Shown here piece by piece: positions 35,238 through 44,282 of a stretch of DNA of 64,000 bases. Each line of letters opens with the position of its first letter. Within the stretch, counting starts at the first letter, position 1. Both the position numbers and the translations under genes were made by a program. Source of the stretch: Pseudaquidulcibacter saccharophilus (GTDB lineage: Bacteria; Pseudomonadota; Alphaproteobacteria; Caulobacterales; Aquidulcibacteraceae); NCBI RefSeq assembly GCF_019455445.1, contig NZ_JAHWUS010000001.1:887856-951855 (forward strand), written 5' to 3'. The notes beneath the pieces were generated by a model. The model saw only the letters and a program-made list of their open reading frames with translations. It made no database searches and was not told the DNA's origin.

Positions 35238-36137
35238 TTATAATTTGATGCCATTTATATAATCGCGCAATTCATTCGCTAGTTCGCGGAAAATTGTGAT
35301 ATAGCGTTTTTGATTTTTTAGATTTTCGTGCATTGCGATATATGCCGGAATTTTTATATTAATTTCGTCTTTTAATATTCTTTTTAGGCCATATTCATTG
35401 GCGATACCCGCTTGGCAAAAACCAATGCCCACACCCCTTAAAATTAGTGATAATTGCACCGCAGGGGACGCTGCGCGATATTTAAAATGCGCGCTTTCAA
35501 TGATTGGAAATTCTTGCGTAAAGGGAATAAGAAATGGCGACAAAGCATCATAAAAAATCATATCGTGGCGCGTCAAATCATCAATATTTTCAGGCATTTC
35601 ATTGCTTTCAAAATATTTCTCATTGGCATAAGCGCCAATTGCAATTTCACCGATTTTTTGTGCCAAAAGTGCGTTTTGCGTGGGTTTTGCCATTCTTATG
35701 GCTATGTCGGCCTCCCGTTCGGTAAGGTCGGAAATCTCATCAGAGGCAATGATTTCAAAATCCAAACCATCATATTTTTTGCCAATTTTCTTTAATAGTT
35801 CAGGCAAAATATAAATGCCGACTATTTCGCTGGTACTAATTCGGATTGTGCCTTTGATTTCGTTGCCCATCGCACTGGCAACGCGGGTAAAGGTTTCGCA
35901 ATTTATGCCCATTGCCCTCGTATATTGCGCAAGTTCTTTGGCGGCATCGCTTACGACAAGACCTTTTGTGGTGCGCGTGAATAATTGATAGCCTAGTTTT
36001 TCTTCAAGCCCTTCGATGGCGCGGCTTATGGTTGGTTGGGATATGCCAAAGGCTTTGCCAGCGTGTGAGAAATTACCGGTTTCCACCACTTTGCCAAAAA
36101 TCTTAAGTGCGTTCCAATCTATATCCTGCATTGTCAT
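35238..36137 (-). CDS. LysR-family transcriptional regulator
   Basis: A 299-residue LysR regulator. N-terminal HTH: DWNALKIFGKVVETGNFSHAGKAFGISQPTISRAIEGLEEKLGYQLFTRTTKGLVVS; effector domain from about 90 (IKGTIRISTSEIVGIYILPELLKKIG). It is transcribed divergently from the epimerase gene, with 82 bases between the starts, and a LysR-type palindrome overlaps its own start. That makes the epimerase gene its most likely target together with autoregulation. Confidence 0.92.
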   Translation of the reverse strand: MTMQDIDWNALKIFGKVVETGNFSHAGKAFGISQPTISRAIEGLEEKLGYQLFTRTTKGLVVSDAAKELAQYTRAMGINCETFTRVASAMGNEIKGTIRISTSEIVGIYILPELLKKIGKKYDGLDFEIIASDEISDLTEREADIAIRMAKPTQNALLAQKIGEIAIGAYANEKYFESNEMPENIDDLTRHDMIFYDALSPFLIPFTQEFPIIESAHFKYRAASPAVQLSLILRGVGIGFCQAGIANEYGLKRILKDEINIKIPAYIAMHENLKNQKRYITIFRELANELRDYINGIKL

Positions 36138-36149
36138 TCAAATATGAAT
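36136..36149. promoter_or_regulatory. Likely LysR operator palindrome
   Basis: ATTCA-AATA-TGAAT in the divergent LysR/epimerase promoter region, containing the T-N11-A shape of LysR boxes. It overlaps the LysR start codon, suiting autorepression. Confidence 0.4.
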
Positions 36150-36219
36150 AACAGAACTAATTATAAATTCAATTACATTTATCAAATTACTCGTTATGGA
36201 GGCTTATCAGGAGATTTAA

Positions 36220-37152
36220 ATGAAAAATATACTTATTTTGGGGGCAACTGGATCATTGGGTGGGGCGTTTATGCGTGAATGTCTTGTCCGTGGTTGGAAT
36301 GTGCGCGCCCTAAGCCGCAAGAAATCAGGTTTTGCCGATGGCGTTGAATGGATTTTGGGCGATGCCGAAAATTTGGGTGACGTAATGGCGGCCGCCAATG
36401 GGGTTGACGCAATATTCCATGCGGTAAATCCCGCCGGTTATAAAAATTGGGAAGTATCACCCGAATTAATGCTTGAAAACACTATTAAGGCAGCCAAAAA
36501 GGCGGGTGCAATTATTCTATTCCCTGGGAATATTTATAATTATGCGCCAATCTTGGGCGAAAATATTGCCGATAATTCCCCGCAAAACCCAATTTCCGAA
36601 AAGGGACGAATCCGGGTACGGCTTGAGAGACTTCTTGAAAAAGAAGCCGATATAAAAACCATAATATTGCGTATGGGCGATTTCTTTGGCCCACAAAGTG
36701 GCTCAAGCTGGCTTACCGAAGGCATTATTCAAAAAAACAAACCTATTAATTCAATAAGCTCACCATCTAAAACCCCAAATATTCGCCACCAATGGGCATA
36801 TTTGCCTGATTGCGCAAAATGCTTTGCCGAACTTTTGGAAAAGGCGGATGGTTTGCCCAATTTTTCACGCTTTAATTTTGATAATCACTATTTTTCAAAT
36901 GCCGAATTGGCGGGGGTAATTGGTGAAATTACGGGGCGTAATATAAAAATAAAGCAATTGCCGTGGTGGCTTTTCACCCTAATTGCGCCTTTTAACAAAA
37001 CCATTAGTGAGATTATCAAGATGCGTTATTTATGGGATTATGAAATGCGCTTTGATGGTGCGGGGCTTAAAGAAATTTTGGGCAACAACATCCCGCATAC
37101 GGATTTAAAACCCGCATTGAGGGAGACCTTGAAATATTATGGTTGCTTGTGA
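36220..37152 (+). CDS. NAD-dependent epimerase/dehydratase-like protein (extended SDR)
   Basis: A 310-residue Rossmann-fold protein. The NAD(P) motif is ILILGATGSLGGAFMREC (GxTGxxG). The extended-SDR catalytic Tyr-x-x-x-Lys is not obvious: the expected region reads FPGNIYNYAP and lacks a matching Lys, so it may be an atypical SDR that binds nucleotide without classic catalysis. The second half (FADFFGPQ-like RMGDFFGPQSGSSW, HQWAYLPDCAKCFAELLEKA) matches NAD-dependent epimerases. Divergent from the LysR regulator and convergent with dnaJ (adjacent stops). Confidence 0.8.
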   Translation: MKNILILGATGSLGGAFMRECLVRGWNVRALSRKKSGFADGVEWILGDAENLGDVMAAANGVDAIFHAVNPAGYKNWEVSPELMLENTIKAAKKAGAIILFPGNIYNYAPILGENIADNSPQNPISEKGRIRVRLERLLEKEADIKTIILRMGDFFGPQSGSSWLTEGIIQKNKPINSISSPSKTPNIRHQWAYLPDCAKCFAELLEKADGLPNFSRFNFDNHYFSNAELAGVIGEITGRNIKIKQLPWWLFTLIAPFNKTISEIIKMRYLWDYEMRFDGAGLKEILGNNIPHTDLKPALRETLKYYGCL

Positions 37153-38292
37153 TTACTTCTTCAAGCCTTCCCAAAACTTCTTGGCTTTGTCGAAAAAGCC
37201 TTGGGTTTCGGGGTGGGAGGCTTCGCAGCAATCGGCATGAAACTCTTCAAGCAATTGACGCTGTTTAGGGGTCAATTTGCGTGGGGTTTCAACAAATAAT
37301 TCAACATACATGTCGCCACGTAATGCCGATTTTAATTGTGTCATGCCATGCGCACGAAGTTTGATGCGTTTACCGGTTTGTGAGCCTTCTGGCACTTCAA
37401 TTTCGGCTTTGCCGCCATCAATCACTGGAACTTCGATTTTGCCGCCCAATGCCGCCTTGGTCATGGGGACGGGCATACGCATATATAAATCACGCCCATC
37501 ACGTTCAAAAATGGCATGTTTCTTAATGCTAAGGAAAATGTATAAATCGCCTTTTGGACCGCCACGTGCGCCGCGCGCACCTTCACCGGCAAGGCGAATG
37601 CGTTGACCATCCTCAACCCCCGCAGGGATGGAGACAGACAATTTACGTTCAATTTCAACCGCACCTTTGCCACGACATTTTTTACATGGGTGGGAAATGA
37701 TTGTGCCGCGTCCGTGGCAATGATGACAAGTGCGCGTCATCATAAAGAAGCCATTTTGCACACGAACTTGCCCCGCACCGCCACAGGTTGGGCAGGTTTC
37801 GGGTTTGTGCGGTGGTTCTGCACCACTTCCATCACAATGTTCGCAGGTTTCTTCGGTTGGAACTTTTATCTCGGCTTCGACACCTTTGAAGGCTTCTTCA
37901 AGGGTAATGTCATAATCCATGCGTAGGTCAGCACCACGCGCCGGCCCTTGTTTACGACCGCGACCGCCGCCGAAAACATCGCCAAAAATATCACCAAAAA
38001 CTTCGGAGAATATGTCAGATGGATCACCACTAAAGCCGCCACCACCCATGCCGCCCATGCCGCCATTAACACCCGCGTGACCAAAGCGGTCATATGCGGC
38101 GCGTTTCTGTTCATCGGACAGCACAGAATAAGCCTCGTTAATCTGTTTAAACTTTGCTTCGGCTTCAGGATTATCAGGGTTGCGGTCGGGGTGATATTTC
38201 ATCGCCGCTTTGCGGAACGCAGATTTGATGGTCGCGCCATCGGCATCGCGTGAAACTTCCAAAAGTTCGTAATAACAGGTTTGGGTGGTCAT
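37153..38292 (-). CDS. dnaJ: Chaperone DnaJ
   Basis: A 379-residue type I J-protein that delivers substrates to DnaK and stimulates its ATPase. J domain with the HPD motif (MKYHPDRNPDN), Gly/Phe-rich segment (GVNGGMGGMGGGGFSG), four zinc-binding repeats CEHCDGSG, CPTCGGAG, CHHCHGRG and CKKCRGKG, and the C-terminal peptide-binding domains. It follows dnaK on the same strand after 96 bases that contain a REP-like element, which might lower dnaJ relative to dnaK. Confidence 0.97.
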   Translation of the reverse strand: MTTQTCYYELLEVSRDADGATIKSAFRKAAMKYHPDRNPDNPEAEAKFKQINEAYSVLSDEQKRAAYDRFGHAGVNGGMGGMGGGGFSGDPSDIFSEVFGDIFGDVFGGGRGRKQGPARGADLRMDYDITLEEAFKGVEAEIKVPTEETCEHCDGSGAEPPHKPETCPTCGGAGQVRVQNGFFMMTRTCHHCHGRGTIISHPCKKCRGKGAVEIERKLSVSIPAGVEDGQRIRLAGEGARGARGGPKGDLYIFLSIKKHAIFERDGRDLYMRMPVPMTKAALGGKIEVPVIDGGKAEIEVPEGSQTGKRIKLRAHGMTQLKSALRGDMYVELFVETPRKLTPKQRQLLEEFHADCCEASHPETQGFFDKAKKFWEGLKK

Positions 38293-38313
38293 GGCTTTGT
38301 GAATATTCTTTGT

Positions 38314-38373
38314 TTGCCCCCTCCGTCATTTTGTTCACACAAAACGACACCTCCCCCGCTTTCGCAGGGGAGG
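38314..38373. repeat. REP-like palindromic element in the dnaK-dnaJ gap
   Basis: TTGCCCCCTCCG, inner stem GTCATTTTG / CAAAACGAC (one mismatch), CACCTCCCCCGCT, then CAGGGGAGGA. Same outer blocks as the copy at 8673-8724, different inner hairpin. Confidence 0.75.
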
Positions 38374-38388
38374 ATATAAGGGCGTTAA

Positions 38389-40302
38389 TTACTTTTTATC
38401 GCCGTCAACGTCTTCGAATTCAGCGTCAACAATATCATCGCCATCAGCTTTGGCAGCCGCCGCAGCATCAGCATGAGCCGCAGATTCTTCGGCTGCTTGC
38501 TGTTCTTTGTACATGATTTCGCCAATTTTCATTGCCGCTTGCATCAATTCGTTGTTAGCAGCCTGAATTGCCGCAACATCGCCACCTTGGACAGCGTCTT
38601 TGGTTTTTGCGATTGCTGCCTCAATTGCGCCTTTGTCACCTGCTTCAAGTTTAGAACCATATTCAGCAAGCTGTTTTTCAATCGAATGGATTGATGCTTC
38701 GGCTTGGTTTTTAGCTTCTACTTCTTCACGGCGTTTTTTGTCGGCTTCGGCATTTGCTTCTGCGTCTTTTACCATTTGCTCAATATCGGCATCAGACAGA
38801 CCACCGTTTGCCTGAATACGGATTGATTGCTCTTTATTGGTTGCCTTATCTTTTGCTGAAACAGAAACGATACCGTTTGCGTCAATGTCAAAAGTAACTT
38901 CGATTTGTGGAACGCCGCGTGGTGCCGCAGGAATACCCAACAAGTCAAATTGACCAAGCAATTTGTTATCGGCCGCCATATCGCGTTCACCTTGGAATAC
39001 GCGGATGGTAACAGCAGATTGGTTGTCATCAGCAGTTGAGAAGGTTTGCGATTTTTTGGTTGGGATGGTTGTGTTACGCTCGATTAAACGGGTGAACACG
39101 CCGCCCAAAGTTTCGATACCAAGTGAAAGTGGGGTAACGTCAAGAAGAAGAACGTCTTTAACGTCGCCTTGAAGAACGCCGGCCTGAATTGCCGCACCAA
39201 TTGCAACAACTTCGTCTGGGTTCACACCTTTGTGTGGCTCTTTACCAAAGAATGCTTTAACCGCTTCTTGAACTTTTGGCATACGGGTCATACCACCCAC
39301 AAGCACGATTTCATCAATCTCGCTTGCCGCCAAGCCAGCATCTTTAAGAGCAGCTTTACAAGGTTCAATTGTGCGGTTGATAAGATCGTCAACCAATGCC
39401 TCAAGCTTAGCACGAGTAAGTTTAAGGTTAAGGTGAAGCGGACCAGAAGCGTCCATTGTGATGAACGGAAGGTTTACTTCATATTGAGTAGTGGTTGAAA
39501 GTTCTTTTTTCGCTTTTTCAGCTTCTTCACGAAGACGTTGCAAAGCCAATTTATCGTTACGAAGGTCGATACCTTTGTCTTTTTTGAACTCTTCAGCCAA
39601 ATAATCAACGATACGCATATCGAAGTCTTCACCACCAAGGAATGTATCACCGTTAGTAGAGCGAACTTCAAACACGCCGTCACCAATTTCAAGAACTGAA
39701 ACGTCGAATGTACCGCCGCCAAGGTCATAAACCGCAATTGTACGGTTGCCACCTTTATCAAGGCCGTATGCAAGCGCTGCTGCGGTCGGCTCGTTGATGA
39801 TACGAAGAACTTCAAGACCAGCGATTTTACCCGCATCTTTGGTTGCTTGACGTTGTGCGTCATTGAAATATGCAGGAACGGTAATAACCGCCTGGGTTAC
39901 TTCTTCACCAAGATAGGCTTCGGCAGTTTCTTTCATTTTGGTCAAAGTCATGGCGGAAATTTCAGCAGGTGAATAGTCTTTATCACGACCTTTTACCCAC
40001 GCATCGCCAGATGGACCTTTTACAATTTCGTATGGAACAAGTTTTTTGTCTTTTTCAACCATTGGGTCGTTAAAATTACGACCAATCAAACGCTTGATTG
40101 CGAAAAAGGTTTGATCCGGGTTGGTTACTGCCTGACGGCGCGCCGGTTGACCAATCATACGCTCACCGTCAGCGGTGAAGGCAACTACTGAAGGGGTAGT
40201 ACGCGCACCCTCAGAGTTTTCGATAACTTTTGCGGCTTTGCCGTCCATAATGGCAACGCAAGAGTTGGTAGTTCCCAAGTCAATACCAATAATTTTTCCC
40301 AT
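38389..40302 (-). CDS. dnaK: Chaperone DnaK (Hsp70)
   Basis: A 637-residue Hsp70. Start at 40302 ([20 protein letters not shown]) with AGAAGGAAAG upstream; earlier in-frame starts add an unrelated leader. ATPase signatures: [30 protein letters not shown], and [17 protein letters not shown]. The linker is [19 protein letters not shown]; the substrate-binding and helical-lid regions follow, ending with an Asp-rich tail ([12 protein letters not shown]). It folds nascent and stress-damaged proteins with DnaJ and GrpE. A heat-shock-type promoter lies about 170 bases upstream. Confidence 0.98.
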   Translation of the reverse strand: MGKIIGIDLGTTNSCVAIMDGKAAKVIENSEGARTTPSVVAFTADGERMIGQPARRQAVTNPDQTFFAIKRLIGRNFNDPMVEKDKKLVPYEIVKGPSGDAWVKGRDKDYSPAEISAMTLTKMKETAEAYLGEEVTQAVITVPAYFNDAQRQATKDAGKIAGLEVLRIINEPTAAALAYGLDKGGNRTIAVYDLGGGTFDVSVLEIGDGVFEVRSTNGDTFLGGEDFDMRIVDYLAEEFKKDKGIDLRNDKLALQRLREEAEKAKKELSTTTQYEVNLPFITMDASGPLHLNLKLTRAKLEALVDDLINRTIEPCKAALKDAGLAASEIDEIVLVGGMTRMPKVQEAVKAFFGKEPHKGVNPDEVVAIGAAIQAGVLQGDVKDVLLLDVTPLSLGIETLGGVFTRLIERNTTIPTKKSQTFSTADDNQSAVTIRVFQGERDMAADNKLLGQFDLLGIPAAPRGVPQIEVTFDIDANGIVSVSAKDKATNKEQSIRIQANGGLSDADIEQMVKDAEANAEADKKRREEVEAKNQAEASIHSIEKQLAEYGSKLEAGDKGAIEAAIAKTKDAVQGGDVAAIQAANNELMQAAMKIGEIMYKEQQAAEESAAHADAAAAAKADGDDIVDAEFEDVDGDKK

Positions 40303-40474
40303 TTTTACTTTCCTTCTGCATGGCTTTAAAAGCCCACGCTTTTTTAGATTTGGCATTGCCCGCATTAAGGCGCAAGCCAGTTAAGATTAAACCTTATATG
40401 ATTACGAATTATGGGCGTTTCAAGACCTTTAAGTTCATGCTGCCCATTCCCCAATAACCATAATGAACACGGGG

Positions 40475-40503
40475 AATATGGGAAAGTTTTTGATGTCTTC
40501 AAG
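40475..40503 (-). promoter_or_regulatory. Sigma-32-type heat-shock promoter for dnaKJ
   Basis: On the minus strand: -35 CTTGAAG, 13-base spacer, -10 TCCCATATT. This is very near the CTTGAAA-N13-CCCCATNTA consensus. It would give a 5' leader of about 160 bases before dnaK. Confidence 0.65.
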
Positions 40504-40768
40504 GGGTAAATGAAAAAATGGTGTGATTTATGACAGGAAATTGCAGAAGGTTATAATGTTAATTATATTGAATGAGAAATCTGATATTTTTCTTAAAGAT
40601 ATATATGGGGCATCTAATGCTTTCGCAAACCAGATATTGAATATTTTGTTTCACAAAATTCTGGTGTGGTAAGAACGGATTTTTAAATAAACCAAGGTTT
40701 TGCGCAAAAAAGTTTCGCATAATCTTTTCAAGTCATTATTTTATATACAAAAATTGCAATAATTGCCG

Positions 40769-40797
40769 TTGACATGAAATAATTTGTTGGCTAGTTG
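40769..40797 (+). promoter_or_regulatory. Promoter of the asd leader
   Basis: TTGACA (40769-40774), then GCTAG at 40790-40794, matching the Caulobacter housekeeping pattern TTGAC...GCTA. Transcription would start at about 40803-40805, at or next to the ATG of the leader peptide. Confidence 0.6.
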
Positions 40798-40804
40798 GCG
40801 CGTG

Positions 40805-40885
40805 ATGACAAACCAAATGATTACAAAGATTACCATTAAACCAACTCGCTGCGGCGGGGTGGGTTTGTATGGGCGCGTAATTTAA
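40805..40885 (+). CDS. asd leader peptide rich in Thr, Ile, Lys and Met
   Basis: A 26-codon frame starting MTNQMITKITIKPT and ending at TAA (40883-40885). Of codons 2-14, eleven are Thr (4), Ile (3), Lys (2), Met (1) or Asn (1), all made from aspartate semialdehyde or aspartate, the pathway served by the downstream gene asd. The composition recalls the ThrL leader of enterobacteria. No ribosome-binding site precedes the ATG, but the predicted transcription start is at the ATG, so it is probably translated leaderless, as described for some alphaproteobacterial attenuator peptides such as TrpL. Confidence 0.6.
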   Translation: MTNQMITKITIKPTRCGGVGLYGRVI

Positions 40886-40978
40886 GGGCAATCATACAGA
40901 CAACAACCCCGCGAAAGATGCGGGGTTTTGTTTTTCCCGCATCTCGCAACGCAAATTACTTGCAGGCAAAGGAGATGC
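40854..40978 (+). promoter_or_regulatory. Transcription attenuator of asd (alternative helices)
   Basis: Terminator: AACCCCGC (40905-40912) with GCGGGGTT (40920-40927), then TTGTTTTT. Antiterminator: GCGGGGT (40854-40860) with ACCCCGC (40906-40912), extended by 40863-40870 with 40894-40901 (8 pairs, one G-U); the leader stop codon is in its loop. A ribosome slowed at the Thr/Ile/Lys codons leaves the antiterminator free to form; one reaching the stop would open it and let the terminator form. A further helix, AGATGCGGG (40916-40924) with CCCGCATCT (40936-40944), competes with the terminator, and GCATCTC (40939-40945) can pair with GAGATGC (40972-40978) over the asd ribosome-binding site. Confidence 0.65.
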
Positions 40979-40981
40979 AAA

Positions 40982-42019
40982 GTGTTAGAAAATAATCCAC
41001 CAAATATCGGTATCGTTGGCGCAACTGGCTTGGTTGGCGAAATGATGCGCGAAATTTTATTAGAGCGTAACTTTCCATTCAATCAATTACGGCTTTTTGC
41101 CTCTGCTCGTTCGGCTGGCAAAGTTGTAAAATGCGGTGATAAAGATATTGTGGTCGAAGATGCCGCAACCGCCGATTTTAATGGTCTTGATATCGTTTTC
41201 TTTTCAGCGGGTGGATCAACCTCCAAAGCATTGGCGCCAAAAGTTGCGGCTGCGGGCGCTGTGGTGATTGATAATTCATCGGCATGGCGCGATGATTTGG
41301 ACGTTCCATTAGTGGTTGCCGAGGTTAACCAACATACATTAAAATCAATTCCAAAGGGGATTGTTGCCAACCCAAATTGCACCACAATGGCGGCAATGCC
41401 GGTTTTAAAACCATTACATATGGCTGCGGGTCTAAAACGCCTAACTGTAAGCACTTATCAGGCGGTTTCTGGTGGTGGCGTTGAAGGTTGCCAAGTTTTG
41501 GAAAGCCAAATTCAGGCCGTAAGTGATAATTGTGGCGAACTTGCCCGCCATCCGGAAAATGTATCATTGCCAGAGGCAAAAAAATGGGCGGTTCCAATTG
41601 CCTATAATGTTGTGCCGCTAAATTATGTTTATGTTGAAGATGGCTTTACCGAAGAAGAAATCAAATTGCGCAACGAAAGCCGCCGTATTTTGGAAATTCC
41701 AGAACTTCCAGTGGTCGGCACATGCGTTCGCGTTCCTGTTTTCTCTGGTCACTCATTATCAATTAATGCCGAGTTTGAGAATGAAATTTCGGTGCAAAAG
41801 GCGCTTGAATTACTTGGCGCTGCCGAAGGTGTCGCAGTGGTTGATATTCCAAATCCATTGGATGCAACCGGCAAAGACCCTGTGTTTGTTGGGCGGGTTC
41901 GCAAAGATCCAACCGTTGAACATGGCTTGGCGCTGTTCCTATCCAATGATAACCTTCGCAAGGGCGCGGCATTGAATGCGGTACAAATTGCCGAAGTATT
42001 ATTAAGCGGCAAATACTAA
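40982..42019 (+). CDS. asd: Aspartate-semialdehyde dehydrogenase
   Basis: A 345-residue enzyme that reduces aspartyl phosphate to aspartate semialdehyde, the branch point to lysine/diaminopimelate, threonine, isoleucine and methionine. NADP site IGIVGATGLVGEMMREILLER; catalytic Cys in NPNCTTMAAMPVL; substrate region TYQAVSGGGVEGCQVLESQ; late GHSLSINAEFE with the active-site His. The GTG at 40982 has GGAG eight bases upstream; an upstream in-frame ATG at 40928-40930 overlaps the attenuator hairpin and is unlikely. Expression is probably set by the attenuator upstream. A bidirectional terminator follows. Confidence 0.95.
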   Translation: MLENNPPNIGIVGATGLVGEMMREILLERNFPFNQLRLFASARSAGKVVKCGDKDIVVEDAATADFNGLDIVFFSAGGSTSKALAPKVAAAGAVVIDNSSAWRDDLDVPLVVAEVNQHTLKSIPKGIVANPNCTTMAAMPVLKPLHMAAGLKRLTVSTYQAVSGGGVEGCQVLESQIQAVSDNCGELARHPENVSLPEAKKWAVPIAYNVVPLNYVYVEDGFTEEEIKLRNESRRILEIPELPVVGTCVRVPVFSGHSLSINAEFENEISVQKALELLGAAEGVAVVDIPNPLDATGKDPVFVGRVRKDPTVEHGLALFLSNDNLRKGAALNAVQIAEVLLSGKY

Positions 42020-42024
42020 TAAAA

Positions 42025-42060
42025 AAGGGTGGTATTTTATTCAAAGATACCACCCTTATT
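42025..42060. terminator. Bidirectional terminator between asd and the GST gene
   Basis: Perfect 11-bp stem AAGGGTGGTAT / ATACCACCCTT with an A run on one side and TTATT on the other, between convergent genes. Confidence 0.88.
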
Positions 42061-42072
42061 CATTTGATAATA

Positions 42073-42717
42073 TTATAAATCGCGGTCCGTTGGTGCCCCA
42101 AGCGGAAAATAATTGCGAAACGCGCGCGCATTATCAAATGCCCGTGCATAGGATGGGCGTTTTAATAATCTTTGGCGATATGCGTGCAAATTTGGATATT
42201 CATTAGAAATTTGATGTGCCCAATCCGCATAAAGTAAAGAAGGGGCGGCGGCACAATCGGCAATTGTGAAATCATTGCCACAAGCCCATTGCCGCATTTT
42301 CATTCTGTCATCAATTATTTTATAGGCTTTTTCAAGTGCCAATACCCATCTGTCATGATTATCAGCTTCACGTCCCAATGCAGTATCAACCAAATGCTGC
42401 ATGGGGGACATGACATAATTATCAAAAAACCTATCCCACATTCTTGCTTCTTGTGCGGCAAAAGCATCTTGTGGGATTAGTTGTGTGGTTTGTGGAAACT
42501 TAACTTCCAAATATTCGATAATTGCGGTGGCTTCAAAAATGAAATTGCCGTCATCCATAAGGATTGGGAAACGACCGATTGGCCATATTTCATTGAATTT
42601 TTGGGTTATTTCTTCACCACCATCTAAAATCATTGAATTGAATTCAATGTTCTTTTCATAAAAAGCCATAAGTGCTTTTTGTGAGTAAGATGAAAACGGA
42701 TGAAAAAATAAATCCAT
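42073..42717 (-). CDS. Glutathione S-transferase family protein
   Basis: A 214-residue GST. N-terminal thioredoxin-like domain: DLFFHPFSSYSQKALMAFYEKNIEF, NEIWPIGRFPILMDDGNFIFEATAIIEYLE (cis-Pro in FPIL, then the Glu-Ala/Ser-like glutathione contact). C-terminal helical domain with FTIADCAAAPSLLYADW, the N-capping box. The active-site residue could be Ser9 or Ser10. It ends the argB-nucleotidase-dapD-gst run, starting three bases after dapD's stop. Substrate unknown. Confidence 0.88.
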   Translation of the reverse strand: MDLFFHPFSSYSQKALMAFYEKNIEFNSMILDGGEEITQKFNEIWPIGRFPILMDDGNFIFEATAIIEYLEVKFPQTTQLIPQDAFAAQEARMWDRFFDNYVMSPMQHLVDTALGREADNHDRWVLALEKAYKIIDDRMKMRQWACGNDFTIADCAAAPSLLYADWAHQISNEYPNLHAYRQRLLKRPSYARAFDNARAFRNYFPLGAPTDRDL

Positions 42718-42720
42718 TAA

Positions 42721-43569
42721 TTAGTCCCGCAATAATTCATTAATTCCGGTTTTTGAGCGGGTTTGCGCATCAACACGTTTTACAATCACCGCACAATAAA
42801 GGCTTGGACCACCTTTAGGGTCAGGTAGTGAACCCGGAACAACCACGGAATAAGCCGGAACTTCGCCACGGAAAACTTCGCCAGTTGCGCGGTCAATAAT
42901 TTTGGTGGATGCGCCAAGATAGACACCCATTGAAATTACCGCACCTTCACGAACGATGACGCCTTCGGCAACTTCGGCACGCGCACCAATAAAGCAATTG
43001 TCTTCGATAATAACTGGGCCGGCCTGAAGTGGTTCAAGCACGCCACCAATACCAACACCGCCAGAAAGGTGAACATTCGCACCAATTTGCGCGCAAGAGC
43101 CAACGGTTGACCATGTGTCAACCATGGTTTTTTCACCAACATATGCGCCAATATTTACGAATGATGGCATCAAAACCGCATCTTTGGCAATGAAAGAGCC
43201 ATGGCGCACAACCGCACCCGGAACCATGCGGAAACCAGCATTGCGGAAGTCATCCTCATTCCAGCGCGCGGTTTTAAGTGGCACTTTATCAAAAGAGCGC
43301 CCTGCGGGTTGAATAAGGTGTCGGTCATGTTCAGGGTCAATCACCATATTGTCATTTAGACGGAAAGAAAGCAGAACCGCTTTTTTAAGCCATTGATTAA
43401 CAACCCAGTCGCCATCATTCTTTTGCGCCACGCGGAATTCGCCGCGATCAAGACCTGCAAGAGCGTAATCAACCGCATCACGAACTTCGCCAGTGGTTGC
43501 AATATTGATTTCGGCACGGTTTTCCCATGCGTTATCGATAGTGGTTTGAAGTTGCTGGGTATCAGTCAT
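42721..43569 (-). CDS. dapD: Tetrahydrodipicolinate N-succinyltransferase
   Basis: A 282-residue left-handed beta-helix acyltransferase; it succinylates tetrahydrodipicolinate in the diaminopimelate/lysine pathway downstream of asd. Hexapeptide repeats: [41 protein letters not shown] and [49 protein letters not shown] is the substrate region. It overlaps the upstream nucleotidase gene by one base and so is translationally coupled. Confidence 0.96.
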   Translation of the reverse strand: MTDTQQLQTTIDNAWENRAEINIATTGEVRDAVDYALAGLDRGEFRVAQKNDGDWVVNQWLKKAVLLSFRLNDNMVIDPEHDRHLIQPAGRSFDKVPLKTARWNEDDFRNAGFRMVPGAVVRHGSFIAKDAVLMPSFVNIGAYVGEKTMVDTWSTVGSCAQIGANVHLSGGVGIGGVLEPLQAGPVIIEDNCFIGARAEVAEGVIVREGAVISMGVYLGASTKIIDRATGEVFRGEVPAYSVVVPGSLPDPKGGPSLYCAVIVKRVDAQTRSKTGINELLRD

Positions 43570-44282
43570 TATTCTTTTCCCTGTTTAATTACGTTTTCGA
43601 TAAAACCGCCAAGGTTATCAGTGTTAAAATGGATATGCTCTTTTTCGGTGTCCTCTAAACCCGCTGGCTTGTGGCCTTCTGGTTCATCGTTCCAATCATG
43701 ATGTGACCATACCAAAAGCGTCATAAAGCCCATTTCATGTGCGGTTACAAGATTTTTCGATAAATCTTCGACCATTACCGCAGATTGCGGGTTTATATCA
43801 TGGGTTTTAATAAGAGTTTCAAAAGCACTTTTTTCGGGCTTTGGTTTAAAATCGGTGGCGGCAATATCGATTAAATCGTGAAAAATACCTTCAAGTCCAA
43901 GCGCCTTGAGCGCATTTTCGGCATGTTTACGTGAACCATTGGTAAAAACCGTCTTACGCGCAGGTAATGCGTTTATAGCATCACGAAGGCGTGGATCAGG
44001 TTTTAAAATTGAATAATCAATATCATGCACGTGGTGCAAATAATCATATGGATCAATATCATGATGAAGCATTAAGCCATTAAGCGTTGTGCCATGTTCA
44101 ACATAATATTTTTTTTGAATTGCGCGTGCCTCATCAAGTGGAAGCCCAAGAAAATCGGCAACATAGCGGTTCATCTTTACCTGAATTTGCGGAAAAAGCG
44201 CACATTCTTGCGGGTAAAGCGTGTTATCAAGGTCAAAGACCCAGTCTTTTGCCGCATATAGTTTTTCTAGACCGTCTATCAT
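43569..44282 (-). CDS. HAD-family pyrimidine 5'-nucleotidase
   Basis: A 237-residue HAD hydrolase. Motif [13 protein letters not shown] (Asp nucleophile), motif [13 protein letters not shown], motif III Lys in [12 protein letters not shown] and motif [19 protein letters not shown]. Overall the sequence matches bacterial and yeast Sdt1-type pyrimidine 5'-nucleotidases that remove phosphate from UMP/CMP or related nucleotides. Its start overlaps argB by four bases (ATGA) and its stop overlaps dapD, so argB, this gene and dapD form one operon. Confidence 0.87.
   Translation of the reverse strand: MIDGLEKLYAAKDWVFDLDNTLYPQECALFPQIQVKMNRYVADFLGLPLDEARAIQKKYYVEHGTTLNGLMLHHDIDPYDYLHHVHDIDYSILKPDPRLRDAINALPARKTVFTNGSRKHAENALKALGLEGIFHDLIDIAATDFKPKPEKSAFETLIKTHDINPQSAVMVEDLSKNLVTAHEMGFMTLLVWSHHDWNDEPEGHKPAGLEDTEKEHIHFNTDNLGGFIENVIKQGKE

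Noticed and set aside
40854-40927. An independent small RNA or tRNA gene upstream of asd
   Set aside because: No cloverleaf or T-loop is present. The G-rich and C-rich segments are better explained as attenuator helices, although a short terminated RNA from this leader may exist.
40928-40981. Upstream in-frame start for asd at 40928
   Set aside because: It would start inside the attenuator hairpin and add 18 residues (MFFPHLATQITCRQRRCK) not expected in Asd. The GTG at 40982 has a well-spaced GGAG.
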